From Pseudanabaena sp. Salubria-1 (GTDB lineage Bacteria > Cyanobacteriota > Cyanobacteriia > Pseudanabaenales > Pseudanabaenaceae), in the NCBI GenBank assembly GCA_023336205.1, contig JALQCR010000030.1:1-64000 (forward strand): DNA of 64,000 nt. Direction: 5' to 3'. The notes beneath the pieces are model-generated. The model did no database searches, had not been told where the DNA came from, and saw only the letters and a list, made by a program, of their open reading frames with translations. The translations under genes were made by a program, and so were the position numbers. Below are positions 1-7,463 of the stretch, piece after piece. Numbering within the stretch: the first letter of the stretch is position 1; each line of letters begins with the position of its first letter.

Positions 1-115
1 AAAAAAAATAAAAAAAAAAAAAAAAAAAAAAAAACCAAAAAAAAAAAAAAACCCAAAAAAACCCGGGCCGCCCCCCCCCCCCCCCACTTTTGTTTTGGGT
101 TTTATGTCCTGAGAA
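1..115. other. Low-complexity window edge with half of a hairpin repeat
   Basis: A-runs and a C-run fill about the first 85 bases. They are followed by a tail (about 86-113) that reads into GGGTTTTATGTCCT. The same tail ends the hairpin at 23438-23492, and its reverse complement precedes the hairpin at 37262. I read this as the right arm of one such hairpin whose loop is replaced by homopolymer. No gene is visible here. Confidence 0.55.
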
Positions 116-202
116 AATTTTATTGCTATATATCGGCGTAGAGTTGGCATTTAGGACGAAAACTCCATTGATTTCAGCAATTTCCGAAAATTAGACTTTG
201 CT

Positions 203-601
203 CTATAAACTGGCGATCGCCTTTTGCATTTGCTCTTTAATAAAAGGCACATCTTGCTGAATCAACTCCCACAAAGTATTCAGATCCACTTCTAAATATC
301 CAAACATCAAGCTATCACCAACACTAGACAAACGTCGCCAATTAATTTGGGGATACTGATCCATAAAACCAATCGGCAAACGCTTTGCAGTTGCACCGAT
401 GAGCCCGATCGCCCTCTCTACAGCAAAAATTGTTTTTTGATCGCAGCTAAACTGCATAAAATCTATCCCCAATACAAATGACTCCGTAGCAGCGATCGCT
501 TCTAAAATGTCATGTATTTGCACTTCCAGCCGATGGTTATTATTCTCGATTTCCACAGGAATACTCACTTTACTTATATTCATTAGCTTTTTTCCATACA
601 T
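203..601 (-). CDS. HepT-like (DUF86) protein, degenerate at the active site
   Basis: The 132-residue product matches the HepT/DUF86 pattern: DILEAIAATESFVLGIDFMQF, then an E-x-I-G-x-x-AKRLP region, then W-R-R and a VDL-x-x-LWELIQQDVP ending. HepT toxins are HEPN RNases that pair with MntA-type nucleotidyltransferase antitoxins and carry an R-x4-H-x-Y motif. Where relatives read R-D-x-L-I-H-x-Y this protein has GDSLMFGY, so both the Arg and the His appear to be lost. No MntA gene sits beside it; cobA is 35 bases upstream on the same strand. The first 20 or so residues extend beyond the usual family start; Met7 is another possible start. It is probably a non-catalytic remnant or a neutralised orphan. 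Confidence 0.6.
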   Translation of the reverse strand: MYGKKLMNISKVSIPVEIENNNHRLEVQIHDILEAIAATESFVLGIDFMQFSCDQKTIFAVERAIGLIGATAKRLPIGFMDQYPQINWRRLSSVGDSLMFGYLEVDLNTLWELIQQDVPFIKEQMQKAIASL

Positions 602-636
602 TGAGAACTAGGGAAACTTGTGAAGAGCCACCAGTT

Positions 637-1413
637 TTAGACATCTCGAAAGTTTACAATATTGCCAATGACTGCGATCGCAGGTGGGGCAAAGTTACTC
701 TCTTGCACAAGTTTTACAATATTACCCAAACAGCCAATTAATTCTGACTGGTCTGCACGTGTTCCTTGGCGGATTAAAGCTACAGGTGTAGATTCAGACA
801 ATCCCGCCGCAATTACTTGAGGGACAATTTCACCTAAATTATGTAATCCCATGTATACCACAATCGTTTCGGCGGCTTGGGCGATCGCTGTCCAATTAAT
901 CTGTGGTCGATATTTTCCCGCCGACTCATGCCCAGTCACAAAAATGACTGACGAACTAAAATCGCGATGCGTAAGCGGAATTCCTGCATAGGCTGGAGCC
1001 GCAATCCCTGACGTAATTCCTGGGACAACCTCAACCGCAATTCCAGCCGATCGCAAATCTGCCATCTCTTCACCACCACGCCCAAATATAAACGGATCAC
1101 CTCCCTTCAAGCGCACCACGATCGCATGTTTTTGCGCCTTCTCGATCAATAACTGCGTAGTCTCCTCTTGCAATAGCGAATGATTACCTCGCCGCTTACC
1201 CGCATGAATTTTCTCTGCGATCGGGTTAATCATGGCAAGGATTTCATCACTAACCAAAGCATCGTAAAGCACTACATCACATGTTTCTAGCAAGGTTTTG
1301 CCCTTAAGTGTCATCAATCCTGCATCACCAGGCCCCGCTCCTACTAAATAAACCTTACCTAAAATCCGATCTAAGGCAGGCTGAATAACTTCTTGTAAAT
1401 CTGTATTTGTCAT
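637..1413 (-). CDS. cobA: Uroporphyrinogen-III C-methyltransferase
   Basis: SUMT transfers two methyl groups from SAM to uroporphyrinogen III to give precorrin-2, feeding siroheme and cobalamin synthesis in the cytoplasm. The 258 residues show the family signatures in order: VYLVGAGPGDAGLMTLKG near the N terminus, RLKGGDPFIFGRGGEE near residue 105, and VVPGITSG near residue 130. The length is typical of a stand-alone CobA without CysG fusion domains. The gene is divergent from the pentapeptide gene at 1743 and lies 35 bases upstream of the HepT-like gene, so the two could share a transcript. Confidence 0.93.
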   Translation of the reverse strand: MTNTDLQEVIQPALDRILGKVYLVGAGPGDAGLMTLKGKTLLETCDVVLYDALVSDEILAMINPIAEKIHAGKRRGNHSLLQEETTQLLIEKAQKHAIVVRLKGGDPFIFGRGGEEMADLRSAGIAVEVVPGITSGIAAPAYAGIPLTHRDFSSSVIFVTGHESAGKYRPQINWTAIAQAAETIVVYMGLHNLGEIVPQVIAAGLSESTPVALIRQGTRADQSELIGCLGNIVKLVQESNFAPPAIAVIGNIVNFRDV

Positions 1414-1524
1414 TCGTTATCAAAACTTTAATCAAAACTTGAGTATCTAAGCCAAATATTGCAAGGCGATCGCATCTTCATTTTCCTCATGTATTCTATT
1501 TGATATAGCAATTTATTGAGATTT

Positions 1525-1547
1525 TCAATTTGTCACAGACAAATTGA
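1525..1547. repeat. Short perfect hairpin in the cobA/pentapeptide intergenic region
   Basis: Two 10-base arms (TCAATTTGTC and its complement) surround a 3-base loop. It is the only structure I see in the 329 bases between divergent genes (1414-1742), which must hold both promoters. A regulatory role is possible but not shown. Confidence 0.5.
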
Positions 1548-1742
1548 AGAGATCGGGAGTAGCGAAGCTTTTATTCGCAAATCCTGATCGTTGAAAAATG
1601 TTGAGACGCAGCCATCTTGTCAAGCCAAATCAAGGAGAACAGAAGAACACTCACAGAATTAATTGATTAATTTAATTAACAAGGGTATGTCTAAAAATCT
1701 TCTTGAGCTGTAACGAGTACAACGAATCAAAATGAGGCAGGC

Positions 1743-2945
1743 GTGAATCTTACCGACTTTACCAAAGCAAATCTTACCAAATCAAGCCTAGAAGGAATCA
1801 ACCTCAAAGGAGCGGATCTGAAGCGCGTTAATCTTAGTAACGCTAAGCTGGCAGACTCTATGCTTTCCAAAGCAAACCTCACAGGCGCATTCCTTCATCG
1901 AGCCGATCTCAGCCGAGCCAATCTAGTCGAAGCAAATTTGACTGAAGCAAATCTTACATCAGCATTCTTAATTAGTACTGACCTTCAACGAGCCTGTCTC
2001 AATGAAGCTTATCTAGTTGCCGCCAATCTCAATTCGGCAAATTTAACTAGCGCATCTCTGATTAATACCGATCTCAGTCTTGCCACCCTCACAGGAGCCT
2101 GTCTCAATGGTGCAAATCTCAGCCAAGCCAAGCTGAATGGCGCATTTTTTATTGAGTCGAACTTATTGGGAGCCGATCTCAGTGATTCTGACTTTACTGG
2201 GGCACTGATGATCAAGGCGAATCTCAGTGGAGCTAATCTCAGTCAAGCTTGTTTGAAGAATGTTGATTTGACAGAAGCCAATCTTACAGGCGCGGAATTG
2301 CATGGAGTTGATCTTTGTGGAGCAATCCTAAATGCAGCAAATCTCAATGCCGTCGATCTTGTCGAGGCAAATTTGAGTGGTGGTTCACTTAGTCGCGCTA
2401 ACTTGGGCTGGGCAAATTTATTGGGCGCAAACTTAGAAAAAGCTAATTTAGTTGGTTCTGACCTGAGCTGGGCAAATTTGAACGAAGCCAACCTGACCGA
2501 AGCAGATTTGAGCTGGACCAATTTGACGGGTGCATTTTTGATGAAATCTAATCTCAGTGGGGCAAACCTGAATGGGGTTAATCTTTCTAATGCAAATTTG
2601 AGTGGCGCAAATTTGAGTGGCGCAAATTTAATGGGTGCGAATTTAAGTGGAGCTGATTTAAGTAATGTTGATCTGCGTGGAGCTTACTTAATCCGCACCA
2701 ATTTACATAATGCAATTTTAAATGAAGCTAATTTGACTGGTGCAAATCTCGATGAAGCGGTATTAAATGGAGCCAGCTTAAATAGGGCAAATCTCAATCG
2801 GGCAAATCTTACTAGAGCCAGCTTAACAGGCGCAAACTTGAAAGGAGCTTTTATGTTGTGGACAAACTTAAGAGGGGCTTTTATGTTGTGGACAAATTTG
2901 GATGGCGCAAATATGACAGGCGCAATTTTGCCTACAGACAAATAA
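1743..2945 (+). CDS. Pentapeptide-repeat protein (400 residues)
   Basis: Nearly the whole protein is A(D/N)Lxx pentapeptide repeats, for example ANLSGANLSGANLMGANLSG, which fold as a right-handed quadrilateral beta-helix. There is no signal peptide, membrane segment or extra domain. The GTG start follows GAGGCAGG, a plausible ribosome site. A second protein of the same class follows 128 bases downstream on the same strand, probably an old duplication or a co-transcribed pair. Cyanobacterial genomes carry many such proteins and most have no known function. Confidence 0.85.
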   Translation: MNLTDFTKANLTKSSLEGINLKGADLKRVNLSNAKLADSMLSKANLTGAFLHRADLSRANLVEANLTEANLTSAFLISTDLQRACLNEAYLVAANLNSANLTSASLINTDLSLATLTGACLNGANLSQAKLNGAFFIESNLLGADLSDSDFTGALMIKANLSGANLSQACLKNVDLTEANLTGAELHGVDLCGAILNAANLNAVDLVEANLSGGSLSRANLGWANLLGANLEKANLVGSDLSWANLNEANLTEADLSWTNLTGAFLMKSNLSGANLNGVNLSNANLSGANLSGANLMGANLSGADLSNVDLRGAYLIRTNLHNAILNEANLTGANLDEAVLNGASLNRANLNRANLTRASLTGANLKGAFMLWTNLRGAFMLWTNLDGANMTGAILPTDK

Positions 2946-2960
2946 AAAGTTTTTAGACTC

Positions 2961-3043
2961 TCGCCCCCTAGCACCCTCTCCCAGAGGGTAAGAGAAAGAC
3001 TCTGGTTCCCCTCTCGTTCAGAGAGATTGTCTAGGGGTGAGGG
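2961..3043. repeat. Repeat with CCCTCTCCC / GTGAGGG-type arms
   Basis: The spacer between the two pentapeptide genes has imperfect inverted arms: CCCCCTAG near 2964 and CTAGGGG near 3031, with an inner CCCTCTCCCAGAGGG. Similar G-rich ends border the DUF559 cassette at 28847 and 31919. It looks like a degraded copy of the same type of dispersed repeat. Confidence 0.5.
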
Positions 3044-3073
3044 TTCCACGTAAAAATATGGTGTGAAAGAGTA

Positions 3074-3970
3074 ATGAAAGCTAGAGAACTTGTCGATCGC
3101 TATAATCAAGGCTTTCGAGATTTTAGTGATACCGATCTCAATCGTGAAAATCTCAGTGGTATGGGTTTGACTGCGATCGATCTGGCTAATGCCAATTTGA
3201 GTGAAGCGAACCTATCCTCCACCACTCTAAATGAAGCGAATTTATATGGTGCAAAGCTAAGTACGACCATCCTACACCGTGCTAGTCTCAGTGACGCAAA
3301 TCTCTGTGATGCGGATCTAAATGGTGCTAGTCTGATTAAGGCTGATTTGCATGGTGCTAGGTTGGAACGAGCGAATCTAAGAGATGCAGACCTAACTGGC
3401 GCAAATCTCAATGCGGTGAGTCTCGCTAACTCTGACTTGACTGGAGCTAATTTAAGTTGTGTGTCTCTAGTCGGAGCCAACCTAGAGGGAGCGAATCTTG
3501 CAGAAGCATTTTTGAAAGGAGCAAACTTTGATGGGGCAAAACTAAATGGAGCTAATCTTGAAGGCGCGAATCTAAGTGGTGCAAGTTTTAGTGAAGCTAA
3601 TCTTAGCCATGCAAATTTTTCGGCATGTGATCTTTCCCATGCAAATTTATATGCGGCCAATCTCAGTGATGCCCTATTAGTCAAAGCTGATCTAAGTGGG
3701 GCAAATCTAAGTGGGGCAAATCTTAATGAGGCAAACCTTAATGATGCCGATCTTAATGGTGCATTTCTGGTTGATGCACAGCTAGGTCGAGCCTGTCTAG
3801 ATGGAGCAAATCTTAGTAAATCCAATTGCTATAAAGCGAATTTTAAAGGTGCATTTTTACTAAGGACAAATCTAAATGGTGCAAATTTAAACTGTACAGA
3901 TTTCACCAATGCTTCTCTGCAACCAGTCGATCAAGAGGCAGATCGAAATTCAGAGTATGTAACTGAGTAG
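3074..3970 (+). CDS. Pentapeptide-repeat protein (298 residues)
   Basis: The N terminus MKARELVDRYNQGFRDFSDT is the leader seen in many cyanobacterial pentapeptide proteins. About 50 A(D/N)Lxx repeats follow, and a short non-repeat tail ends the protein. No signal peptide, transmembrane segment or catalytic domain is visible. It is downstream of and parallel to the 400-residue paralogue. Function unknown. Confidence 0.85.
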   Translation: MKARELVDRYNQGFRDFSDTDLNRENLSGMGLTAIDLANANLSEANLSSTTLNEANLYGAKLSTTILHRASLSDANLCDADLNGASLIKADLHGARLERANLRDADLTGANLNAVSLANSDLTGANLSCVSLVGANLEGANLAEAFLKGANFDGAKLNGANLEGANLSGASFSEANLSHANFSACDLSHANLYAANLSDALLVKADLSGANLSGANLNEANLNDADLNGAFLVDAQLGRACLDGANLSKSNCYKANFKGAFLLRTNLNGANLNCTDFTNASLQPVDQEADRNSEYVTE

Positions 3971-4093
3971 AACGGTTCGTAAAAATTAAGCCATTTGCCG
4001 TAGAAACTGTAATGGTATGTAGGTACGTCTTGTCTAGAGAGAGAAAACCATAAAAAGCGATCGCACTAGAAAATAATCAGTTAGGAATGAAAC

Positions 4094-4876
4094 ATGAATG
4101 TAACTACAAAAGAAATTGAAAAAGAAGCAAAAAGCGCATCAACAAGCCCGAAATATAAACGCATTTTACTAAAACTTAGTGGCGAAGCTCTCATGGGCGA
4201 TCGCAGTTTTGGGATCGACCCTGAAGTTGTCCAAGACATTGCCCTACAAGTAGCCGAAATTGTTAAAGATGGGACTGAGGTAGCGATCGTCGTTGGTGGT
4301 GGCAATATATTTCGCGGTATTAATGGTGCTGATAAAGGTATGGATCGAGCCACGGCTGATTATATTGGCATGATTGCTACCGTGATGAACGCATTGACTT
4401 TACAAGATGCTTTTGAGCATCTGGATGAACCGATTCAGACAAGAGTTATGTCAGCGATCGCCATGCAAGAGATCGCTGAACCATATATCCGCCGTCGAGC
4501 CATTCGCCACCTTGAAAACAATCGGGTGGTTATTTTTGGCGCAGGCTCAGGTAATCCTTATTTCACCACTGATACGACAGCTGCTTTACGTGGAGCGGAA
4601 ATTGATGCGGAGGTGATCCTGAAAGCAACAAAAGTCGATGGTATTTACGATAGTGACCCGAAGAAAAATCCTGACGCAAAACGCTTTAAATCTGTAAGTT
4701 TTGACCATGCTTTGATCAATGATTTAAGAGTGATGGATGCAACGGCTTTTGCTCTATGCAAAGAAAATGGTATTCCAATTATTGTGTTCGATCTCGGTGT
4801 TACAGGTAACATTCGTCGCGTCATCATGGGAGAATCGATCGGTACTTATGTTGGAGGCTCTTGTGAAATTAACTGA
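4094..4876 (+). CDS. pyrH: UMP kinase
   Basis: PyrH phosphorylates UMP to UDP with ATP in pyrimidine nucleotide synthesis and works as a cytoplasmic hexamer. The 260-residue protein has the amino-acid-kinase-family signatures KRILLKLSGEALMGD near residue 22, VVGGGNIFRG near residue 65, and GAGSGNPYFTTDTTAALRG near residue 148. It is followed by frr with a 14-base overlap, the usual pyrH-frr pair. The ATG at 4094 sits behind TAGGAATGAAAC. Confidence 0.96.
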   Translation: MNVTTKEIEKEAKSASTSPKYKRILLKLSGEALMGDRSFGIDPEVVQDIALQVAEIVKDGTEVAIVVGGGNIFRGINGADKGMDRATADYIGMIATVMNALTLQDAFEHLDEPIQTRVMSAIAMQEIAEPYIRRRAIRHLENNRVVIFGAGSGNPYFTTDTTAALRGAEIDAEVILKATKVDGIYDSDPKKNPDAKRFKSVSFDHALINDLRVMDATAFALCKENGIPIIVFDLGVTGNIRRVIMGESIGTYVGGSCEIN

Positions 4877-5411
4877 TGTTGAGGCGCGAATGCAGAAAGC
4901 TGTAGAAGCGACCCAGCACAATTTTAATAGTGTGCGAACGGGGCGTGCTAATGCTTCGCTATTGGATCGAATTACGGTGGAATATTATGGGGCAGAGACT
5001 CACCTCAAGGCTTTGGCAAATATTTCCTCCCCTGATGCTACGACCTTAATGATTCAGCCTTTCGATCGCAGTAGTATGCGAGCAATTGAGAAGGCAATCT
5101 CTGAGTCGGATATTGGGCTAACCCCAAACAATGATGGCAGCAGTATTCGTCTAAATATTCCGCCATTGACTACCGATCGCCGTAAGGAGTTGGTAAAAAT
5201 GGTTTCTAAACTTGCAGAAGAGGGCAAGGTCGCAGTGCGTAATGTGCGTCGTGATGCGATCGACTCATTGCGGAAGCTAGAAAAAGCAAAAGAAATTTCT
5301 GAAGATGAGTCTAAAAGCCAACAAGAACAAGTAGATAAGTTAACGGATAAGTTCGTTAAAAATATCGATAAGGTTACAGCCGAAAAAGAAAAAGAAATTT
5401 CCACAATCTAA
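4863..5411 (+). CDS. frr: Ribosome recycling factor
   Basis: RRF splits post-termination ribosomes together with EF-G. I place the start at GTG 4863: a GGAGG at 4853-4857 lies 5 bases upstream, and the product then begins MKLTDVEARMQKAVEAT and is 182 residues, the family's usual length. Starting further upstream would add residues shared with no RRF. Conserved segments include SVRTGRANASLLD, NISSPDATTLMIQPFD and IRLNIPPLTTDRRKELVK. The start overlaps the end of pyrH by 14 bases, implying translational coupling. A strong terminator follows. Confidence 0.95.
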   Translation: MKLTDVEARMQKAVEATQHNFNSVRTGRANASLLDRITVEYYGAETHLKALANISSPDATTLMIQPFDRSSMRAIEKAISESDIGLTPNNDGSSIRLNIPPLTTDRRKELVKMVSKLAEEGKVAVRNVRRDAIDSLRKLEKAKEISEDESKSQQEQVDKLTDKFVKNIDKVTAEKEKEISTI

Positions 5412-5450
5412 AAACAAAAAGAAGCACCCTTTGGGTGCTTCTTTTTGTTT
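5412..5450. terminator. Bidirectional terminator between frr and petA
   Basis: An 18-bp perfect stem (5412-5429 with 5433-5450) has a TTT loop, a GC-rich core and A/T-rich outer arms. It therefore gives U-runs on both strands and serves the converging frr and petA transcripts. Confidence 0.9.
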
Positions 5451-5467
5451 GCTGCAACAAGGAGCTT

Positions 5468-6451
5468 TTAGAAATTCATTTCTGCAGCTTGGACTTTTTC
5501 GACTTGCTTCTTCTTCAGTACCAACAAAATTTGGGTAACGATAACAGAAGCAAAGAATGCTAGCAACCACTGAATGCGGCGAGGATCTTGAAGGACGATT
5601 TCGCCATCATGCTGACCAAAACCACCGACATTAGGATTTGTAGTTAGCGGAGAACCAACCCTAACATCACTACCAGGTTCCACAACTAGTTCAGCACCAG
5701 CAGGAACCTTTTCAACAGCAATACTGCCATCGGTAGTTTGGATGGAGATTTCATAACCACCGTAGATCCCTTCATCTTCATTTGGTGCGATCGGGCTGAT
5801 CTGAGTAACTAGACCAGAAACCGAAGAGTTATATTCGTTGTTATTGCTCTTTTCACCAGTAGGATAAACCTGTCCACGACCACGGTTACCACCAGCGCTT
5901 ACAGAATATTTCAAGAAATGAATGTTCTTATCTTTAGCAGGATCGGGAGCAAGTACTGGGAAAACAATTTCCGAATAATCATCACCAGATACTGGTCCAA
6001 CTAAGACGATGTTTTCTTGGGTATCGCTATAGGGTTGGTAATAGGTATCCTTGACTTTTTCCTTAAGCTCCTCAGACAAGCGCTCTTCAGGGGCAATCTT
6101 GAAGCCTTCAGGTAATACTAAAACTGCACCAACATTCAAACCTGTTTTGCTGCCATCAGCACTTACTTGTTGTTTGGTGTGGTCGTAAGGAAGTTTGACA
6201 ACTGCTTCAAATACAGTGTCGGGAAGAACAGCTTGAGGTAGTTCTAACTCGATCCCTTTTTGAGCTAGGTGACAATTAGCACAAACAATACGGCCAGTGG
6301 CTTCACGAGGATTTTTATATGCTTCTTGAGCAAAATAAGGATAGGCAAGAGCTGATTCAGTATTCAGCCCAAAGAGTAAAGTTAAACTTGTGAGGATACA
6401 TAGGCTGACTCCCACAATCAAACGGTTGGCACGGAACAAAGCTTTTTTCAT
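5468..6451 (-). CDS. petA: Cytochrome f, cytochrome b6f complex subunit
   Basis: Cytochrome f carries electrons from the Rieske protein to plastocyanin or cytochrome c6 in the thylakoid lumen. From ATG 6451 the protein is 327 residues: a signal peptide ending ALA, a mature N terminus YPYFAQEAYKNPREATGRIV whose Tyr is the axial haem ligand, the haem site CANCH, and a C-terminal membrane anchor IQWLLAFFASVIVTQILLVL before a KKK-rich tail. An in-frame TTG ten codons upstream would add MVFEIHLNLY, which lies before the natural MKK signal peptide start, so I prefer ATG. It follows petC by 86 bases in the usual petCA operon. Confidence 0.96.
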   Translation of the reverse strand: MKKALFRANRLIVGVSLCILTSLTLLFGLNTESALAYPYFAQEAYKNPREATGRIVCANCHLAQKGIELELPQAVLPDTVFEAVVKLPYDHTKQQVSADGSKTGLNVGAVLVLPEGFKIAPEERLSEELKEKVKDTYYQPYSDTQENIVLVGPVSGDDYSEIVFPVLAPDPAKDKNIHFLKYSVSAGGNRGRGQVYPTGEKSNNNEYNSSVSGLVTQISPIAPNEDEGIYGGYEISIQTTDGSIAVEKVPAGAELVVEPGSDVRVGSPLTTNPNVGGFGQHDGEIVLQDPRRIQWLLAFFASVIVTQILLVLKKKQVEKVQAAEMNF

Positions 6452-6537
6452 GTATAAGTTCAAATGTATTTCAAAGACCAATTTGGATATATTTAGGATA
6501 GATGGCGCTCCACGCTGTCTATCCTAAACCCTTTATT

Positions 6538-7077
6538 TTAAGACCACCAAGGCGCTTCGTTGGTGCGGAAGTCAGTTTCTGTCCAAGTGCTAAATTGCAC
6601 AACATCATCGGAGACTGTGGCATGGGCTAGAGCGAGAGATAATGGCGCAGGACCACGTACAACTTTACCTTCAGCGTTGTACTGAGAGCCATGGCAAGGA
6701 CACATAAATTTGTTTTCGGCAACATTCCAAGGTACAACGCAACCAAGGTGAGTACAAACTGCGTTTAGTCCGTAAGAGGCAATTTCTTTGTTGTCGGTAA
6801 CGACAATATAAGTGGGGTCGCCTTTGAGTCCTTGGGCAAGTACGCGATCGCCTGCTTGATGACTAGCTAAGAAAGCCGAAGCAACCACATCATTACCAAG
6901 TGCATCTTTAGCTGCAACACCACCGCCCGTACCGCCACGAGAAGGAGGTACAAAATAGGCTAAGAAAGGAACAGCCGCACCAAGGGTGGTTACTGCCGCA
7001 GCGCCCCCCAAAATTAAGTTCATAAATTGGCGACGACCCATGCTAGGGACATCGGCGGATGTAGAAGCTTGACTCAT
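6538..7077 (-). CDS. petC: Rieske iron-sulfur protein of cytochrome b6f
   Basis: The Rieske subunit oxidises plastoquinol and passes electrons to cytochrome f. The 179 residues begin with a twin-arginine-type N terminus (GRRQFMNLILGGAAAVTTLG) that doubles as a membrane anchor, then a glycine-rich hinge (SRGGTGGGV). The 2Fe-2S ligands lie in CTHLGCVVPW and CPCHGSQY. petA lies downstream in the same orientation. Confidence 0.96.
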   Translation of the reverse strand: MSQASTSADVPSMGRRQFMNLILGGAAAVTTLGAAVPFLAYFVPPSRGGTGGGVAAKDALGNDVVASAFLASHQAGDRVLAQGLKGDPTYIVVTDNKEIASYGLNAVCTHLGCVVPWNVAENKFMCPCHGSQYNAEGKVVRGPAPLSLALAHATVSDDVVQFSTWTETDFRTNEAPWWS

Positions 7078-7288
7078 AAATTTGACTAAGGATTTTGCTG
7101 AGAAATATTACGTTTTATATATCGCTTCCTACCATGATATCGACAATCTTTGGACATCTCTCTAGTTGTTTTGCAACGAAATGTTAAGCACTGTGATTTT
7201 AGCGAATATTGTTAAGCTTAACGTCAGCAAGTAATTCTAATTGTAAAACTGATTTTGGTGTTTCCAGCGCTATAGGCTCTGAAAAAAT

Positions 7289-7343
7289 AAAATCGGTTTT
7301 TATGAAAGTCCGCCGTCGGCGGACTTTCATAAAAACCGATTTT
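7289..7343. repeat. 26-bp perfect hairpin upstream of petC and the kinase gene
   Basis: Perfect arms (7289-7314 with 7318-7343) close a 3-base GTC loop and are followed by ATAATGAGAATAGC. Nearly the same tail (ATAATGAGAATTG) follows the hairpins at 13944-13998 and 46085-46240, so these belong to one hairpin family whose stem sequences vary. Confidence 0.8.
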
Positions 7344-7390
7344 TATAATGAGAATAGCTAAAACGTCAGTTCTGTTTAAGTGTTTTGGGT

Positions 7391-7423
7391 TGAGAAAGGT
7401 TACGCTAAGCGTAACCTTTCTCA
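7391..7423. repeat. 15-bp perfect hairpin in the kinase gene leader
   Basis: TGAGAAAGGTTACGC and its exact complement flank a TAA loop. The hairpin lies 40 bases before the chosen kinase start at 7464. It also argues against an in-frame start at 7380, which would put this palindrome inside the protein. Confidence 0.7.
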
Positions 7424-7463
7424 AAAACTAGTTATAAATTTTCTGAGACTTGATTATGCCCAT

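Noticed and set aside
2009..3825. Long minus-strand frames opposite both pentapeptide genes
   Set aside because: The 15-base coding repeat has no stop codon in this antisense phase, so long frames arise automatically. Their Arg/Phe/Ala-rich products are the reverse reading of A(D/N)Lxx.
4737..4862. Upstream extension of frr
   Set aside because: It lies inside pyrH in another frame. The GTG at 4863 with GGAGG gives the full family length.
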